Assembly: GCA_944381055.1 (NCBI GenBank)
Contig: CALWJQ010000081.1
Coordinates: 40,907 to 104,906 of the forward strand
Direction: 5' to 3'
Length of the DNA stretch: 64,000 nt
Origin: an uncultured Clostridia bacterium
Lineage (GTDB): Bacteria > Bacillota > Clostridia > Oscillospirales > Butyricicoccaceae
The notes beneath the pieces are model-generated. The model did not search any database. It was given only the letters and a program-made list of their open reading frames with translations, and was not told where the DNA came from. The position numbers were made by a program, and so were the translations under genes. Below are positions 37,863 to 46,140 of the stretch, piece after piece. Numbering within the stretch: the stretch's first letter is position 1; each line of letters begins with the position of its first letter.

Positions 37863-39046
37863 CAGAAGTAATCGGTGTGCGGTTTAAAAAGGTCGGCAAG
37901 GTCTATTTCTTTGACCCTGCGGGCCTTCAGGTGTCGGTAGGCGATCACGTCATCGTCGAGACGGCACGGGGCATTGAAAGCGGTGAGGTGGCGACGGCCA
38001 ACCACGAAGTCAGCGACGATCTGATTGTCAAGCCGCTCAAAAAGGCCGTCCGCAAGGCCACGGAGCACGACTTGTCGATACTGGAAGAAAACGCCCGGCT
38101 GGAAAAGGACGCTTTCCGGATTTGCGAAGAGAAAATTGCCAAGCACCGCCTGGAAATGAAGCTGGTTGCCGTCGAGTATGCATTCGACCACAGCAAAATC
38201 CTGTTTTATTTCAGCGCGGACGGGCGCATTGACTTCCGTGAACTGGTCAAAGACCTGGCGTCGGTGTTCCGCACCCGCATCGAGCTGCGCCAGATCGGCG
38301 TCCGCGACGAAGCCAAAATGATCGGCGGGCTGGGGTACTGCGGCCGCCCCCTGTGCTGTACGACCTTTCTCGATGATTTTCAGCCGGTGTCTATCAACAT
38401 GGCCAAGGAACAGGGATTGTCGCTGAATCCCAGCAAAATTTCCGGGACCTGCGGCCGTCTGATGTGCTGCCTGAAATACGAAAGCGAAGCATACAAAGAA
38501 ATGATCCGCAATTCCCCCAAAGTCGACACCGAAGTAGACACGCCGCAGGGGCGTGGAATCGTCATGGATGTTTCGCTGATCAAAGGATGCTGTAAGGTGC
38601 GCCTGCACAGCTCCCCTGACTCCCCTGTTGTGTTTCCCTGTTCCGAGTGCGGTTTTCCCGGCCACGATCCTGTCGTCCGGACAGAATCTGACGCAGCTGC
38701 CGCGAATGAACCAACGGTTTTTTCGACCGAACCGCAGCCTCGGCCGTTCAGGCCGCGGAACGAGCAGCCCGACAAACCGAAAAATTCGCAGAACAAGCCG
38801 CCCCGTCCTCCGCGCAGCGAAAAAAGCGCCCGGCCTTTCCGCGAAAAGCGTCCTGACCAGGCAGGCAGATCCAAAGAGTCCGCCGGCGCCGGCACAGATG
38901 TCAAAAGCAACGTGCCGCAAACCGAACGCGCCGCTTATCCCGTGCATCGCAGACGGCACCGCGGCGGACGCGGCGGCCAGCGCCGCAGCGGCGACGGGCA
39001 CCGTCCGGAAAATATGCAGGCCACAGAACATCCTGATTCCAAATAA
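37859..39046 (+). CDS. ricT: PSP1-domain protein RicT (YaaT)
   Basis: Regulatory iron-sulfur protein of 395 residues. The PSP1 domain covers residues 1-230, with the cysteine groups CGRPLCC and CGRLMCC that hold an Fe-S cluster in the Bacillus subtilis Ric complex (RicA, RicF, RicT), which promotes RNase Y processing and sporulation phosphorelay signalling. Beyond residue 270 a Pro/Arg/Lys-rich tail of about 120 residues (RPRNEQPDKPKNSQNKPPRP) is added, likely disordered and perhaps RNA-binding. RicA and RicF genes are not in the window. A bidirectional terminator overlaps the stop codon. Confidence 0.9.
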   Translation: MTEVIGVRFKKVGKVYFFDPAGLQVSVGDHVIVETARGIESGEVATANHEVSDDLIVKPLKKAVRKATEHDLSILEENARLEKDAFRICEEKIAKHRLEMKLVAVEYAFDHSKILFYFSADGRIDFRELVKDLASVFRTRIELRQIGVRDEAKMIGGLGYCGRPLCCTTFLDDFQPVSINMAKEQGLSLNPSKISGTCGRLMCCLKYESEAYKEMIRNSPKVDTEVDTPQGRGIVMDVSLIKGCCKVRLHSSPDSPVVFPCSECGFPGHDPVVRTESDAAAANEPTVFSTEPQPRPFRPRNEQPDKPKNSQNKPPRPPRSEKSARPFREKRPDQAGRSKESAGAGTDVKSNVPQTERAAYPVHRRRHRGGRGGQRRSGDGHRPENMQATEHPDSK

Positions 39047-39087
39047 AACCGATCGGCAGGAAGCATTTCCTGCCGATCGGTTTTATT
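39042..39087. terminator. Bidirectional terminator, 21-bp perfect inverted repeat
   Basis: 39042-39062 and 39067-39087 are perfect complements around a GCAT loop, with A-rich and T-rich ends. It overlaps the stop codons of both converging genes, ricT (+) and the CPBP protease gene (-). Confidence 0.9.
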
Positions 39088-39853
39088 CTTTCTTTTTGCG
39101 TCCGGAAAACAACAGCAAGATCATGCACGCACAGACAATCAGCCCGCCGGCTAACAAAATAACAAGGCCTTTCCTGCTTTCCCCGACAGCTGAATACAGC
39201 TGCGGTTGTAAATAATTGGCCGCGTTGAACGCGATATGAAAAGCTATTGGCGCGCAAAGGCCTCCTGTCTTCAGCCGGAGCAGGGTCAGCGCCAGTCCCA
39301 TGGCCAGGGCGTATACAAACCATAACGCCTGCCCGTGCCCCCAGGCAAAAATCAGACATTCCAGCCCGACCGCTGCGGCAAGCGGGAAGGCCCGGCGCAG
39401 CACGTTCAGGATAAATCCCCGGAAAAGCGCCTCTTCCATGACCGGAATCAGCAGACAGTACGCTGTAAGTTCAAGCCCCAGGGCCGCCCCTTTTCCCATT
39501 GGAATGGCCTGTGCATATTCGGCAAGCAGCTGTTCGCTGAAGGCGGCCAGCGACAGTCCGGCTGAAAGCGCGCAGTTTGCCGCCGCCCCCAAAATAGCGC
39601 TTTCTGTCAAAATCAGCGGATGCGGCGCTGTACCAGGAACCTGGCGCAGCAGCGGTTCATGCGAAAACCGATCGGCCAGAAGCAGCAGAGCCAGTATAAT
39701 GGCCGCAGAAAGACCGAGCACCAGCGTCCGCCCCGCTTCTGCCTGCTCCGGCGTCCAAAGCCCGCCAAGCAGCGTCAGACACAGGTTCTGAACAAATGCC
39801 ATAGCGAAAAAAGCGCCGAGCGCCGCGGCGATCGCTTTCCCCTTTTGTTCCAT
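39083..39853 (-). CDS. CPBP-family intramembrane glutamic endopeptidase
   Basis: Membrane protein of 256 residues with about seven hydrophobic segments. The Abi/CAAX-protease motifs are present: the EExxR-type MEEALFRGFIL, then FAWGHGQ with its histidine, then the third motif HIAFNAANY. Family members cleave within membranes, and some serve in bacteriocin self-immunity or protein maturation; the substrate here is unknown. It is a monocistronic gene between two terminators. Confidence 0.88.
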   Translation of the reverse strand: MEQKGKAIAAALGAFFAMAFVQNLCLTLLGGLWTPEQAEAGRTLVLGLSAAIILALLLLADRFSHEPLLRQVPGTAPHPLILTESAILGAAANCALSAGLSLAAFSEQLLAEYAQAIPMGKGAALGLELTAYCLLIPVMEEALFRGFILNVLRRAFPLAAAVGLECLIFAWGHGQALWFVYALAMGLALTLLRLKTGGLCAPIAFHIAFNAANYLQPQLYSAVGESRKGLVILLAGGLIVCACMILLLFSGRKKKE

Positions 39854-39880
39854 AAGGCTCTCCCCCCGCGTCCTGCGATC

Positions 39881-39912
39881 AGAAAAGGCATGACGGCGGT
39901 CATGCCTTTTCT
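39881..39912 (-). terminator. Terminator after the glyA-DUF3830 pair
   Basis: A 14-bp perfect stem (39881-39894 with 39899-39912, loop GGCG) carries its T-run within the 3' arm (TTTTCT on the minus strand). It starts 9 nt after the DUF3830-like stop. Confidence 0.82.
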
Positions 39913-39920
39913 GGACAGGT

Positions 39921-40343
39921 TCACTTTTTCAGATAATCAATGAAAATGTCCTGAGCGCCTTCCCATAATACCTTTTCACCCAGCTTTTCAAGGTATTCAC
40001 GCCCCTCAGTCACCGTCAGGAAATGGTTGCCCGAAAGCTGGCCGGACGTGCTGGAAAACAGGCACCGGCCATAGGCCAGAATCAGTTCCATTTCACTGAC
40101 ACCGCCGGGATAAAACAACATTTCACCCGGCGCGGGATGGCTGGTGTTATTTTCATATTCCAGCCCGGTGCGCTCGTCACCGTAAGGGATCCAGACGCCC
40201 TGCCCGCTCCAGCGGACATGGATGATCTTGTTTTTCAACGGAAGCATTTTTTTGAACACCGCGCAGGTTTTCGGAGCCTTATCCTCCAGCAGCTCGCCGA
40301 TCATGCGGTAGCCGCCGGCTACAATTTCAAGCTTAGTTGTCAT
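39921..40343 (-). CDS. DUF3830-like cyclophilin-fold protein
   Basis: Protein of 140 residues, all-beta by appearance, similar to DUF3830 (cyclophilin-like superfamily): EDKAPKTCAVFKKMLPL, then IHVRWSGQGVWIPYGD, NNTSHPAPGEMLFYPGG and SGQLSGNHFLTV. DUF3830 members often stand next to amino-acid or sugar catabolic enzymes, but their activity is unknown. It starts 6 nt behind glyA and before a terminator, so it is made with serine hydroxymethyltransferase. No cyclophilin catalytic residues are evident. Confidence 0.65.
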   Translation of the reverse strand: MTTKLEIVAGGYRMIGELLEDKAPKTCAVFKKMLPLKNKIIHVRWSGQGVWIPYGDERTGLEYENNTSHPAPGEMLFYPGGVSEMELILAYGRCLFSSTSGQLSGNHFLTVTEGREYLEKLGEKVLWEGAQDIFIDYLKK

Positions 40344-40349
40344 GGTCGA

Positions 40350-41612
40350 TTACTCGTACAGCGGGAACTGGCTGCACAGTTCGGTCACGCCGGCGCGGAT
40401 CGCGTCGGCCTTGCCTTCGAAATCGACGGCCGCCCACTTGATGAACTGGGCGATCTTTTTCATCTCAGGCTCTTTAAAGCCGCGGGTCGTAGCGGCGGGG
40501 GTCCCGATGCGGACGCCGCTTGTGACAAACGGGCTGGCCGGGTCGTTGGGAATGGCATTTTTGTTGAGCGTAATGTAAACCTCGTCAAGACGGTTCTGCA
40601 TGTCTTTGCCCGTGACGTTGAAGTTGCGCAGGTCGACCAGCATCAGATGATTGTCCGTGCCGCCCGAAACGAGGCGGAACCCTTCGCCGATCAGCGCTTC
40701 GGCCAGGGCCTTGGCGTTTTTGACAACCTGCTGCTGATAGGTCTTGAACTCTGGCTTGAGAGCTTCGCCCAGGCAGACAGCTTTAGCGGCGATGATATGT
40801 TCCAGCGGGCCGCCCTGCGTCCCCGGGAAAACAGCCTTGTCAATCTGCTTGGCCAGTTCTTCCTTGCACAAAATCATGCCTCCGCGCGGCCCGCGCAGCG
40901 TCTTGTGGGTCGTCGTGGTGACAACGTCGGCATAGGGCACCGGATTCATGTGCAGCCCCGCGGCAACCAAGCCGGCGATGTGCGCCATGTCGACCATCAG
41001 GTAAGCGCCGACGTCTTTGGCGATTTCGGCGAATTTGTCAAACCGGATCTCGCGCGGGTAAGCCGACGCGCCGGCGATGATCATTTTGGGCTTGTGCTGT
41101 TTTGCCAGCTTCCAGACCTCGTCGTAATCAATGGTCTCGGTTTCTTCATTTAAGCTATACGGAACGATGTTGTAATAGCTGCCGGAAATATTGACCGGGC
41201 TTCCGTGCGTCAGGTGCCCGCCGTGCGCCAGGTTCATCCCCATAACGGTATCGCCCGGTTTGACGAGTGCAAAATAGACGGCGTTATTGGCCGAAGCGCC
41301 GCTGTGCGGCTGGACGTTGGCGTGATCGGCGCCAAACAGCTTGCAGGCGCGCTCACGGGCAATATCTTCAACAACGTCGACGCATTCACAGCCGCCGTAA
41401 TACCGCTTTCCGGGGTAACCTTCGGCATACTTATTGGTCAGACAGGACCCCATCGCCAACATAACGGCGGGGCTGACAAAATTTTCAGAAGCAATCAGTT
41501 CAATATTGCGGCGCTGCCGGTTAAATTCGTCCATCATCGCACGGCCGACTTCAGGATCTGCCTGCGTGACAAGTTCCATGTTTTCCTTGATCATCGTATT
41601 TTCTTTGGCCAT
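40350..41612 (-). CDS. glyA: Serine hydroxymethyltransferase
   Basis: PLP enzyme, 420 residues from ATG 41612 (TTAGGAGG upstream; the frame continues eleven codons further without a binding site). It converts serine and tetrahydrofolate to glycine and methylene-tetrahydrofolate. The PLP lysine lies in [33 protein letters not shown] and [15 protein letters not shown] are intact family signatures. It has its own promoter, shared in overlapping fashion with divergent nth. Confidence 0.97.
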   Translation of the reverse strand: MAKENTMIKENMELVTQADPEVGRAMMDEFNRQRRNIELIASENFVSPAVMLAMGSCLTNKYAEGYPGKRYYGGCECVDVVEDIARERACKLFGADHANVQPHSGASANNAVYFALVKPGDTVMGMNLAHGGHLTHGSPVNISGSYYNIVPYSLNEETETIDYDEVWKLAKQHKPKMIIAGASAYPREIRFDKFAEIAKDVGAYLMVDMAHIAGLVAAGLHMNPVPYADVVTTTTHKTLRGPRGGMILCKEELAKQIDKAVFPGTQGGPLEHIIAAKAVCLGEALKPEFKTYQQQVVKNAKALAEALIGEGFRLVSGGTDNHLMLVDLRNFNVTGKDMQNRLDEVYITLNKNAIPNDPASPFVTSGVRIGTPAATTRGFKEPEMKKIAQFIKWAAVDFEGKADAIRAGVTELCSQFPLYE

Positions 41613-41696
41613 AATGACGTGCCTCCTAACATAAATTGCAATCAACGGGCGCCGGCAGTCTCGAACTTTTCAAGGCATAAAAGCGCCAATACAATC

Positions 41697-41725
41697 ATTA
41701 TAACCTTTATTTGATTTTATTTCAA
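41697..41725 (-). promoter_or_regulatory. Promoter of glyA
   Basis: Minus strand TTGAAA (41725-41720), 17-nt spacer, TATAAT (41702-41697). It overlaps the -35 region of the divergent nth promoter. Confidence 0.85.
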
Positions 41726-41740
41726 TAATTATGCTATAAT
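41711..41740 (+). promoter_or_regulatory. Promoter of nth
   Basis: TTGATT (41711-41716), 18-nt spacer, TATAAT (41735-41740) preceded by TGC, an extended -10. The -35 hexamer lies inside the spacer of the glyA promoter on the opposite strand. Confidence 0.8.
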
Positions 41741-41807
41741 TGTTTCGGCTTGTCTTCGATTTCGTTCAATCCATGCAAAAATACAGAATGGGGCTTGGTG
41801 ATAATCC

Positions 41808-42434
41808 ATGAGAAAAAAAGAAAAAGCTGCTATGGTTGTCGAGCGTCTTAGGGCACTTTACCCAGACAGCTGCTCTCTGGAAGCGGTCAAAGATTATGAA
41901 CTGTTATTTGCGACGCGGCTTTCGGCACAGTGCACCGATGCGCGCGTCAATCTCGTAACACAGGTTTTGTTTTCAAAATACCCGACGCTCGAAGCGCTGG
42001 CTGCGGCCGATCTGGATGACATCTGCGAAATTGTCCGGCCGTGCGGCCTGTATAAAACCAAAGGCAAAGACATCAAAGAAGGCGCCATGATGCTGCTGTC
42101 CCGGTTCGGAGGCAAAGTGCCCGACACGATGGACGAGCTTTTGAGTCTGCCCGGCATCGGCCGCAAAACCGCCAATCTGATTTTGTCTGACGTTTACGGC
42201 CAGCCCGCCATTGTCGCCGACACCCACTGCATCCGCATCGCAGGGCGTCTGGGCCTGACAAAAGAAACCGATCCCTACAAAGTAGAATTGGATCTGAAAA
42301 AAATCGTCGAACCCACAGAACAGGCGTCGCTTTGCCACCGGTTTGTCCATTTTGGCCGCGACATCTGCCGCGCACGATCGCCCCGCTGCACCGAATGCCC
42401 GCTGTCCGACCTGTGCGCAGTGCCCAAACAATAG
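41808..42434 (+). CDS. nth: Endonuclease III, DNA glycosylase/AP lyase
   Basis: Base-excision repair enzyme of 208 residues that removes oxidised pyrimidines. The helix-hairpin-helix and catalytic Lys are in LPGIGRKTANLIL; the catalytic Asp is in VADTHCIRIAGRLGL. The [4Fe-4S] loop CRARSPRCTECPLSDLC has the standard four-cysteine spacing. ATG 41808 has only a weak ribosome binding site. A terminator follows. Confidence 0.96.
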   Translation: MRKKEKAAMVVERLRALYPDSCSLEAVKDYELLFATRLSAQCTDARVNLVTQVLFSKYPTLEALAAADLDDICEIVRPCGLYKTKGKDIKEGAMMLLSRFGGKVPDTMDELLSLPGIGRKTANLILSDVYGQPAIVADTHCIRIAGRLGLTKETDPYKVELDLKKIVEPTEQASLCHRFVHFGRDICRARSPRCTECPLSDLCAVPKQ

Positions 42435-42459
42435 CACCTTTTCACGCGCTTTGACTTCA

Positions 42460-42498
42460 AAAGCAGGACCGCATCCCGTGCGGTCCTGCTTTATTTTT
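42460..42498 (+). terminator. Terminator of nth
   Basis: A 14-bp perfect stem (42460-42473 with 42479-42492) around a 5-nt loop is followed by ATTTTT. An A-run on its left may let it also stop the minus-strand phosphodiesterase gene. Confidence 0.9.
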
Positions 42499-42527
42499 CC
42501 CAGCCGGAAGGTACGGTCTCGTTTCCG

Positions 42528-43010
42528 TTACTGCGCAGGGTCGTCTTTGTTTTTCAATGCAAAGTCAAAGCGGCCGTTTCCCACTGTCAATACGGCGTAA
42601 CTGCCGTGCGCGCTCCCCACGCTTCCGGGACACAGCAGCAGCCGCCCGTCCGACCACTGCGCATCCTGCCGGTGGGTATGGCCATATAATGTGACATCCG
42701 CCCGGTGTTCCTGCGCCAGCAGGCCAAGCCGCAACAGGCTGTTTTTGACCGCATAACGGTGGCCGTGCACTACCAGGATCCGGACGTTTTCCAAATCCAG
42801 CAGCCGCACTTCCGGTTCATCCGTTCCAAAATCACAATTCCCGCGCACCGCATAGCGGCGGCAGTTGGGCGGCAGCTGCAAATTTCGCAAATCCCGCAGC
42901 CCGTCGCCCAAAAATACGAACACGTCCGGCGCTTCAAGTTCAAGCACACTGTTCAGGTTCGCCGTATTTCCGTGTGAATCGGAACAAACACACACTTTCA
43001 AAATCCTCAC
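42528..43010 (-). CDS. YfcE/MJ0936-type phosphodiesterase
   Basis: Small two-metal phosphodiesterase of 160 residues. Motifs in order: CSDSHGN (D, H), FLGDGLRD, RGNCD, LVVHGHRY and YGHTHRQD, then NPGS-like LCPGSVGSA. This group hydrolyses artificial phosphodiesters in vitro and its real substrate is unknown; it often lies with rph/rdgB in other species, not here. Divergent from the three small genes that follow. Confidence 0.9.
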   Translation of the reverse strand: MRILKVCVCSDSHGNTANLNSVLELEAPDVFVFLGDGLRDLRNLQLPPNCRRYAVRGNCDFGTDEPEVRLLDLENVRILVVHGHRYAVKNSLLRLGLLAQEHRADVTLYGHTHRQDAQWSDGRLLLCPGSVGSAHGSYAVLTVGNGRFDFALKNKDDPAQ

Positions 43011-43131
43011 CCTTTTTGCCCGCAGGCGTAACTTTCAAGCAAAACTTTCATATAATGGGACATACGGCAGATTTCCGCCGCGCATTGAGGGGCGGCAGCG
43101 CCGTCTATCGACAAAACAGGAGGGGATTCCC

Positions 43132-43413
43132 ATGCCAACCGATTATGAAGCCCTGGCAAAAATGCTTATCAGCTCGCCGCAGGGCGGGCGGATCATCCGC
43201 GGGCTTGACAAGTTCAACGCCGCCATTTCGTCGGAAAACGGACGTCAACTGCTCAACATGCTGGCCGGCAGCGGCGGCGACGCCGTAAAAAACGCCGCCA
43301 GGGCCGCAGCGGCCGCAGATCGGGATCAGGCCCGCATCCTGCTGTCCAGCCTGCTTTCGTCTAAGGAAGGCGCCGCACTGGCCAGCAAAATTATTGAACT
43401 TTCGGGGGTGTAA
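43132..43413 (+). CDS. Small conserved-looking protein, first of a three-gene cluster
   Basis: Protein of 93 residues, not recognised. It is helical by composition, rich in Ala, Leu and Ser, with a two-part pattern: ALAKMLISSPQGGRIIRGLDKF in the first half and LLSSLLSSKEGAALASKIIEL in the second, which look like related turns. There is no membrane segment. The start is well supported by ACAGGAGGGG. A TATAAT at 43051-43056, inside CATATAAT, lies about 75 nt upstream. The next gene follows after 3 nt, so the three are one unit. Confidence 0.6.
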   Translation: MPTDYEALAKMLISSPQGGRIIRGLDKFNAAISSENGRQLLNMLAGSGGDAVKNAARAAAAADRDQARILLSSLLSSKEGAALASKIIELSGV

Positions 43414-43416
43414 TCG

Positions 43417-43917
43417 ATGATGGCAGAGCTGGGTGAGCGGCTGAAAGATCTGGACGGCGACAGCCTGCAAAAGGTGCTGGAAGCAGCCGGTACTCTGCTG
43501 AGTCAAAGCCCGGCGCAGCCCGCGGCAGACCACACCGACCCGGACGCGGCGCAAGGCTCTCACCCTCTGCCCGCCCTTCCGTCCGCCGGCGCCGGGGACG
43601 GAAGGGCCGACGCACCTGCGGCCGGCCTCAACCAGCTGCTCGATACCCTGCTGGGCAGTTCTTCAGCGGACGCTGCAGCCGGAAACACCGAAGCACGCCC
43701 GCCGTCCGGCGCTGCAAACGCATGGACATCGGTCCTGCCGCAGCTGTTGCAGGCATTTTCGGGAAAAGGCAACTACATCGATGAAAACCGGCTCAATCTG
43801 GTCAAGGCCATCAAGCCCTACATGGCCGAAACGCGGGCCGGCAGTGTGGACCGGGCCATCAAAATGGCCAACATGGCAAAAGCCGCTCAAATGGCGCTGG
43901 GGCTTCTGGGGAGATGA
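43417..43917 (+). CDS. Unknown protein with disordered centre, second of the cluster
   Basis: Protein of 166 residues, not recognised. The N-terminal 30 residues are helical (ELGERLKDLDGDSLQKVLEAAGTLL); residues 30-110 are Ala/Pro/Asp/Gly-rich and probably unstructured; the C-terminal 50 residues form a basic helical block (YIDENRLNLVKAIKPYMAET, then RAIKMANMAKAAQMALGLL) that looks like the conserved part. I recall similar C-termini from small clostridial proteins of unknown function. The ATGA overlap with the third gene shows coupling. Confidence 0.6.
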   Translation: MMAELGERLKDLDGDSLQKVLEAAGTLLSQSPAQPAADHTDPDAAQGSHPLPALPSAGAGDGRADAPAAGLNQLLDTLLGSSSADAAAGNTEARPPSGAANAWTSVLPQLLQAFSGKGNYIDENRLNLVKAIKPYMAETRAGSVDRAIKMANMAKAAQMALGLLGR

Positions 43918-44213
43918 ATGGCATGTATAACCGCTATATGAACTCCGGCGGGTTTGAAGACTTCTTCAAACCCGTAGAAGCTCCGGCGCCGCCGGAACCC
44001 GAGCCCGCACGCCCCGCAGAACCGGCTGGCGGCAAGTCCAAGGGGCTGAGCTCCTTACTGAAAAACCTGACGGGCAGCGGGCTCAAACTGCCCGAACTCG
44101 ACACAGACACGCTTTTGCTGCTGGTGCTCGTTTACTTTCTGATCGCGGACGACGACAGCAATCTCAGCGACACGCTGCTGATCATCGGCATTCTGCTGCT
44201 GCTCGGCTTTTGA
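43914..44213 (+). CDS. Small membrane-tail protein, third of the cluster
   Basis: Protein of 99 residues, not recognised. It starts Met/Tyr/Asn-rich (MNGMYNRYMNSGG), has a Pro/Glu/Ala spacer, and ends in two very hydrophobic stretches split by an acidic patch: LLLLVLVYFLIADDDSNLSD then TLLIIGILLLLGF. A membrane hairpin with an acidic tip is likely. With the two soluble partners this suggests a membrane-attached complex. It converges with the minus-strand gene only 4 nt away. Confidence 0.6.
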   Translation: MNGMYNRYMNSGGFEDFFKPVEAPAPPEPEPARPAEPAGGKSKGLSSLLKNLTGSGLKLPELDTDTLLLLVLVYFLIADDDSNLSDTLLIIGILLLLGF

Positions 44214-44217
44214 GTCG

Positions 44218-44970
44218 TCATGAACCGGCGACTACGACGCCGGACGGCAGCATAAACCAATCGTCCTCCACCGTTTCAACCGTGGACAATACAGAAGCTT
44301 CGCAAACCAGCGCGTCGTCTTCATAGCTCTGGAAACGCACAAGCAGCCCGGATTCCACCGAAATATAGTAACGGTCGACCGTCATACCATCCGGATGACG
44401 GTGTTCTGCGTAAATACAGGACGCCTCTCCCACCGTTTCAAAGCCGCCGTCCGTAATTTCCTCTTCCGGCAGCCCGAGCAGGTCTTCATAGGTCGGCAAA
44501 ATGGCCAGCTCATCGACCGTAAAGCCGCCCCGCGCGCCGCTGTAATAAGACAGTGTGTCACTTCCCCAGATGTACGCGTCAGACGCGGTCAGAATGGTGT
44601 GCTTATACAAATTGTCCGGCAGGCTCTGCACGACTTTGACCAGTTCGCCGCGCACAGCGCCGCGCACCGACACTGTGTTGGACTGATCCCCGTAGTACAG
44701 CGTTGTCTGGCCGGTAAAGGTGTACTCTTCCGGCCTTTCAAGCGACGCGACGACACGCTGAACAGACTCTCTGTCAACGGTCACTTCGTCAGCGACATGG
44801 CGGTTGTATTCTTCCCGCCCGACATCAACGTCAATGCCGGCTGAACCAGTCTGCGGCAAAACAATCTCGGGGGACGATCCGCTGCCTGCCGGCCAGTAAA
44901 AACTGACAATCAGCCCGGCGGCCAGCACACCGACCACAGCCGCAACGCGCCTCGCCAGGTTTTTGTCCAT
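44218..44970 (-). CDS. Membrane-anchored extracytoplasmic protein, possibly LolA-like
   Basis: Protein of 250 residues with one N-terminal membrane helix (VAAVVGVLAAGLIVSFYW) and an outside domain rich in beta-strands. Features such as FTGQTTLYYGDQSNTVSVRGAVRG, YIWGSDTLSYY and RYYISVESGLLVRFQSYE resemble the half-barrel of LolA/LppX-type lipid-binding proteins, but I would not insist on that. No lipobox. It is transcribed behind the 2-epimerase gene, 18 nt away, so a role with envelope polymers is possible. Confidence 0.6.
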   Translation of the reverse strand: MDKNLARRVAAVVGVLAAGLIVSFYWPAGSGSSPEIVLPQTGSAGIDVDVGREEYNRHVADEVTVDRESVQRVVASLERPEEYTFTGQTTLYYGDQSNTVSVRGAVRGELVKVVQSLPDNLYKHTILTASDAYIWGSDTLSYYSGARGGFTVDELAILPTYEDLLGLPEEEITDGGFETVGEASCIYAEHRHPDGMTVDRYYISVESGLLVRFQSYEDDALVCEASVLSTVETVEDDWFMLPSGVVVAGS

Positions 44971-44988
44971 GGCCTTCCCTCCTGCCGT

Positions 44989-46140
44989 TTACTGGGGAAC
45001 GAAGTCGTCGGCCGGCGCGCCGACGCGGCCAAAGCAGTAAAGGATGTCCTGCACAATGCGCCGGCAGGCCCGGCCGTCACCATAGGGATTGATGGCGCGG
45101 GACATGGCGTGCCACGCATCGGCGTCGTCCAGCAGGCGTGCCGCGGCCGACACAATACCGGCATATTCCACCCCGGCCAGCAGGACCGTCCCGGCCTGCA
45201 CCGCCTCGGGGCGTTCGGTTTCGCGGCGCAGGACAAGCACCGGCTTGCCCAGCGCAGGGGCTTCTTCCTGCAGCCCGCCCGAATCGGTCATCACCAGATA
45301 GCAGCGGGACATGAGGTTATGCATATCCAGAACGCCCAGCGGCGGAATGAGCAGGACGTTGCCGAGCCCGCTCAACGCCGCGCGCGCCGTCTGCTGTACA
45401 TACGGGCTGAGGTGTACCGGATAGACAAACAGTACGTCTTTGTACCGCGCGGCCAGATCACGGACGGCGGCCATGATATTTTCCATCGGCCGGCCGTAAT
45501 TCTCGCGGCGGTGCGCCGTCAGCAGCACGACGCGGCGCGCACGGTAATCCAGATGGTTCAGAACGTCCAGTTCAAAGCGATAATCGTCGCGCACCGTGGT
45601 GCGCAGCGCGTCGATGACGGTGTTGCCGGTAACAAAGACGTTTTTCACCGTTCCCTCTCTCTGAAGGTTGAGCGCATTCTGCCGGGTCGGGGCAAAATGC
45701 AGATCAGCCAAAACGCCGGTCAGGCGGCGGTTGGCCTCTTCGGGGTAAGGCGAATATTTGTCAAAGCTGCGCAGCCCCGCTTCGACATGCCCGACGGACA
45801 CACGATGATAAAACGCCGCCAGCGCGGCGGCAAAGGTTGTGCTGGTGTCGCCGTGGACGAGTACCAGATCGGGTTTGGCCTGTTCAAAGACCTGTTCCAG
45901 CCCCTCCAGCGCCTTGACCGTGATGGTCGAGAGCGTCTGCGAAGGCTGCATAATATTCAAGTCATACTGCGGCTCGATAGAAAATGCCTGCAGTACCTGA
46001 TCGAGCATTTCCCGGTGCTGTGCTGTAACACAGACCAGCGATTCCAGCTCGCCGCATTGTGCCATCGCATGTACAAGCGGCGCCATTTTAATGGCCTCAG
46101 GCCGCGTGCCGAACACCGACAGCACCCTGATTTTATTCAT
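44989..46140 (-). CDS. wecB: UDP-N-acetylglucosamine 2-epimerase (non-hydrolysing)
   Basis: Makes UDP-ManNAc from UDP-GlcNAc for wall polymers, 383 residues. Family signatures are present: [58 protein letters not shown], and the UDP-binding region with [18 protein letters not shown]. In Bacillus the equivalent is MnaA, serving teichoic acid and secondary wall polymer linkage units. Its start overlaps the tagO-like stop by 8 nt, so both enzymes of the linkage unit are made together. Confidence 0.95.
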   Translation of the reverse strand: MNKIRVLSVFGTRPEAIKMAPLVHAMAQCGELESLVCVTAQHREMLDQVLQAFSIEPQYDLNIMQPSQTLSTITVKALEGLEQVFEQAKPDLVLVHGDTSTTFAAALAAFYHRVSVGHVEAGLRSFDKYSPYPEEANRRLTGVLADLHFAPTRQNALNLQREGTVKNVFVTGNTVIDALRTTVRDDYRFELDVLNHLDYRARRVVLLTAHRRENYGRPMENIMAAVRDLAARYKDVLFVYPVHLSPYVQQTARAALSGLGNVLLIPPLGVLDMHNLMSRCYLVMTDSGGLQEEAPALGKPVLVLRRETERPEAVQAGTVLLAGVEYAGIVSAAARLLDDADAWHAMSRAINPYGDGRACRRIVQDILYCFGRVGAPADDFVPQ

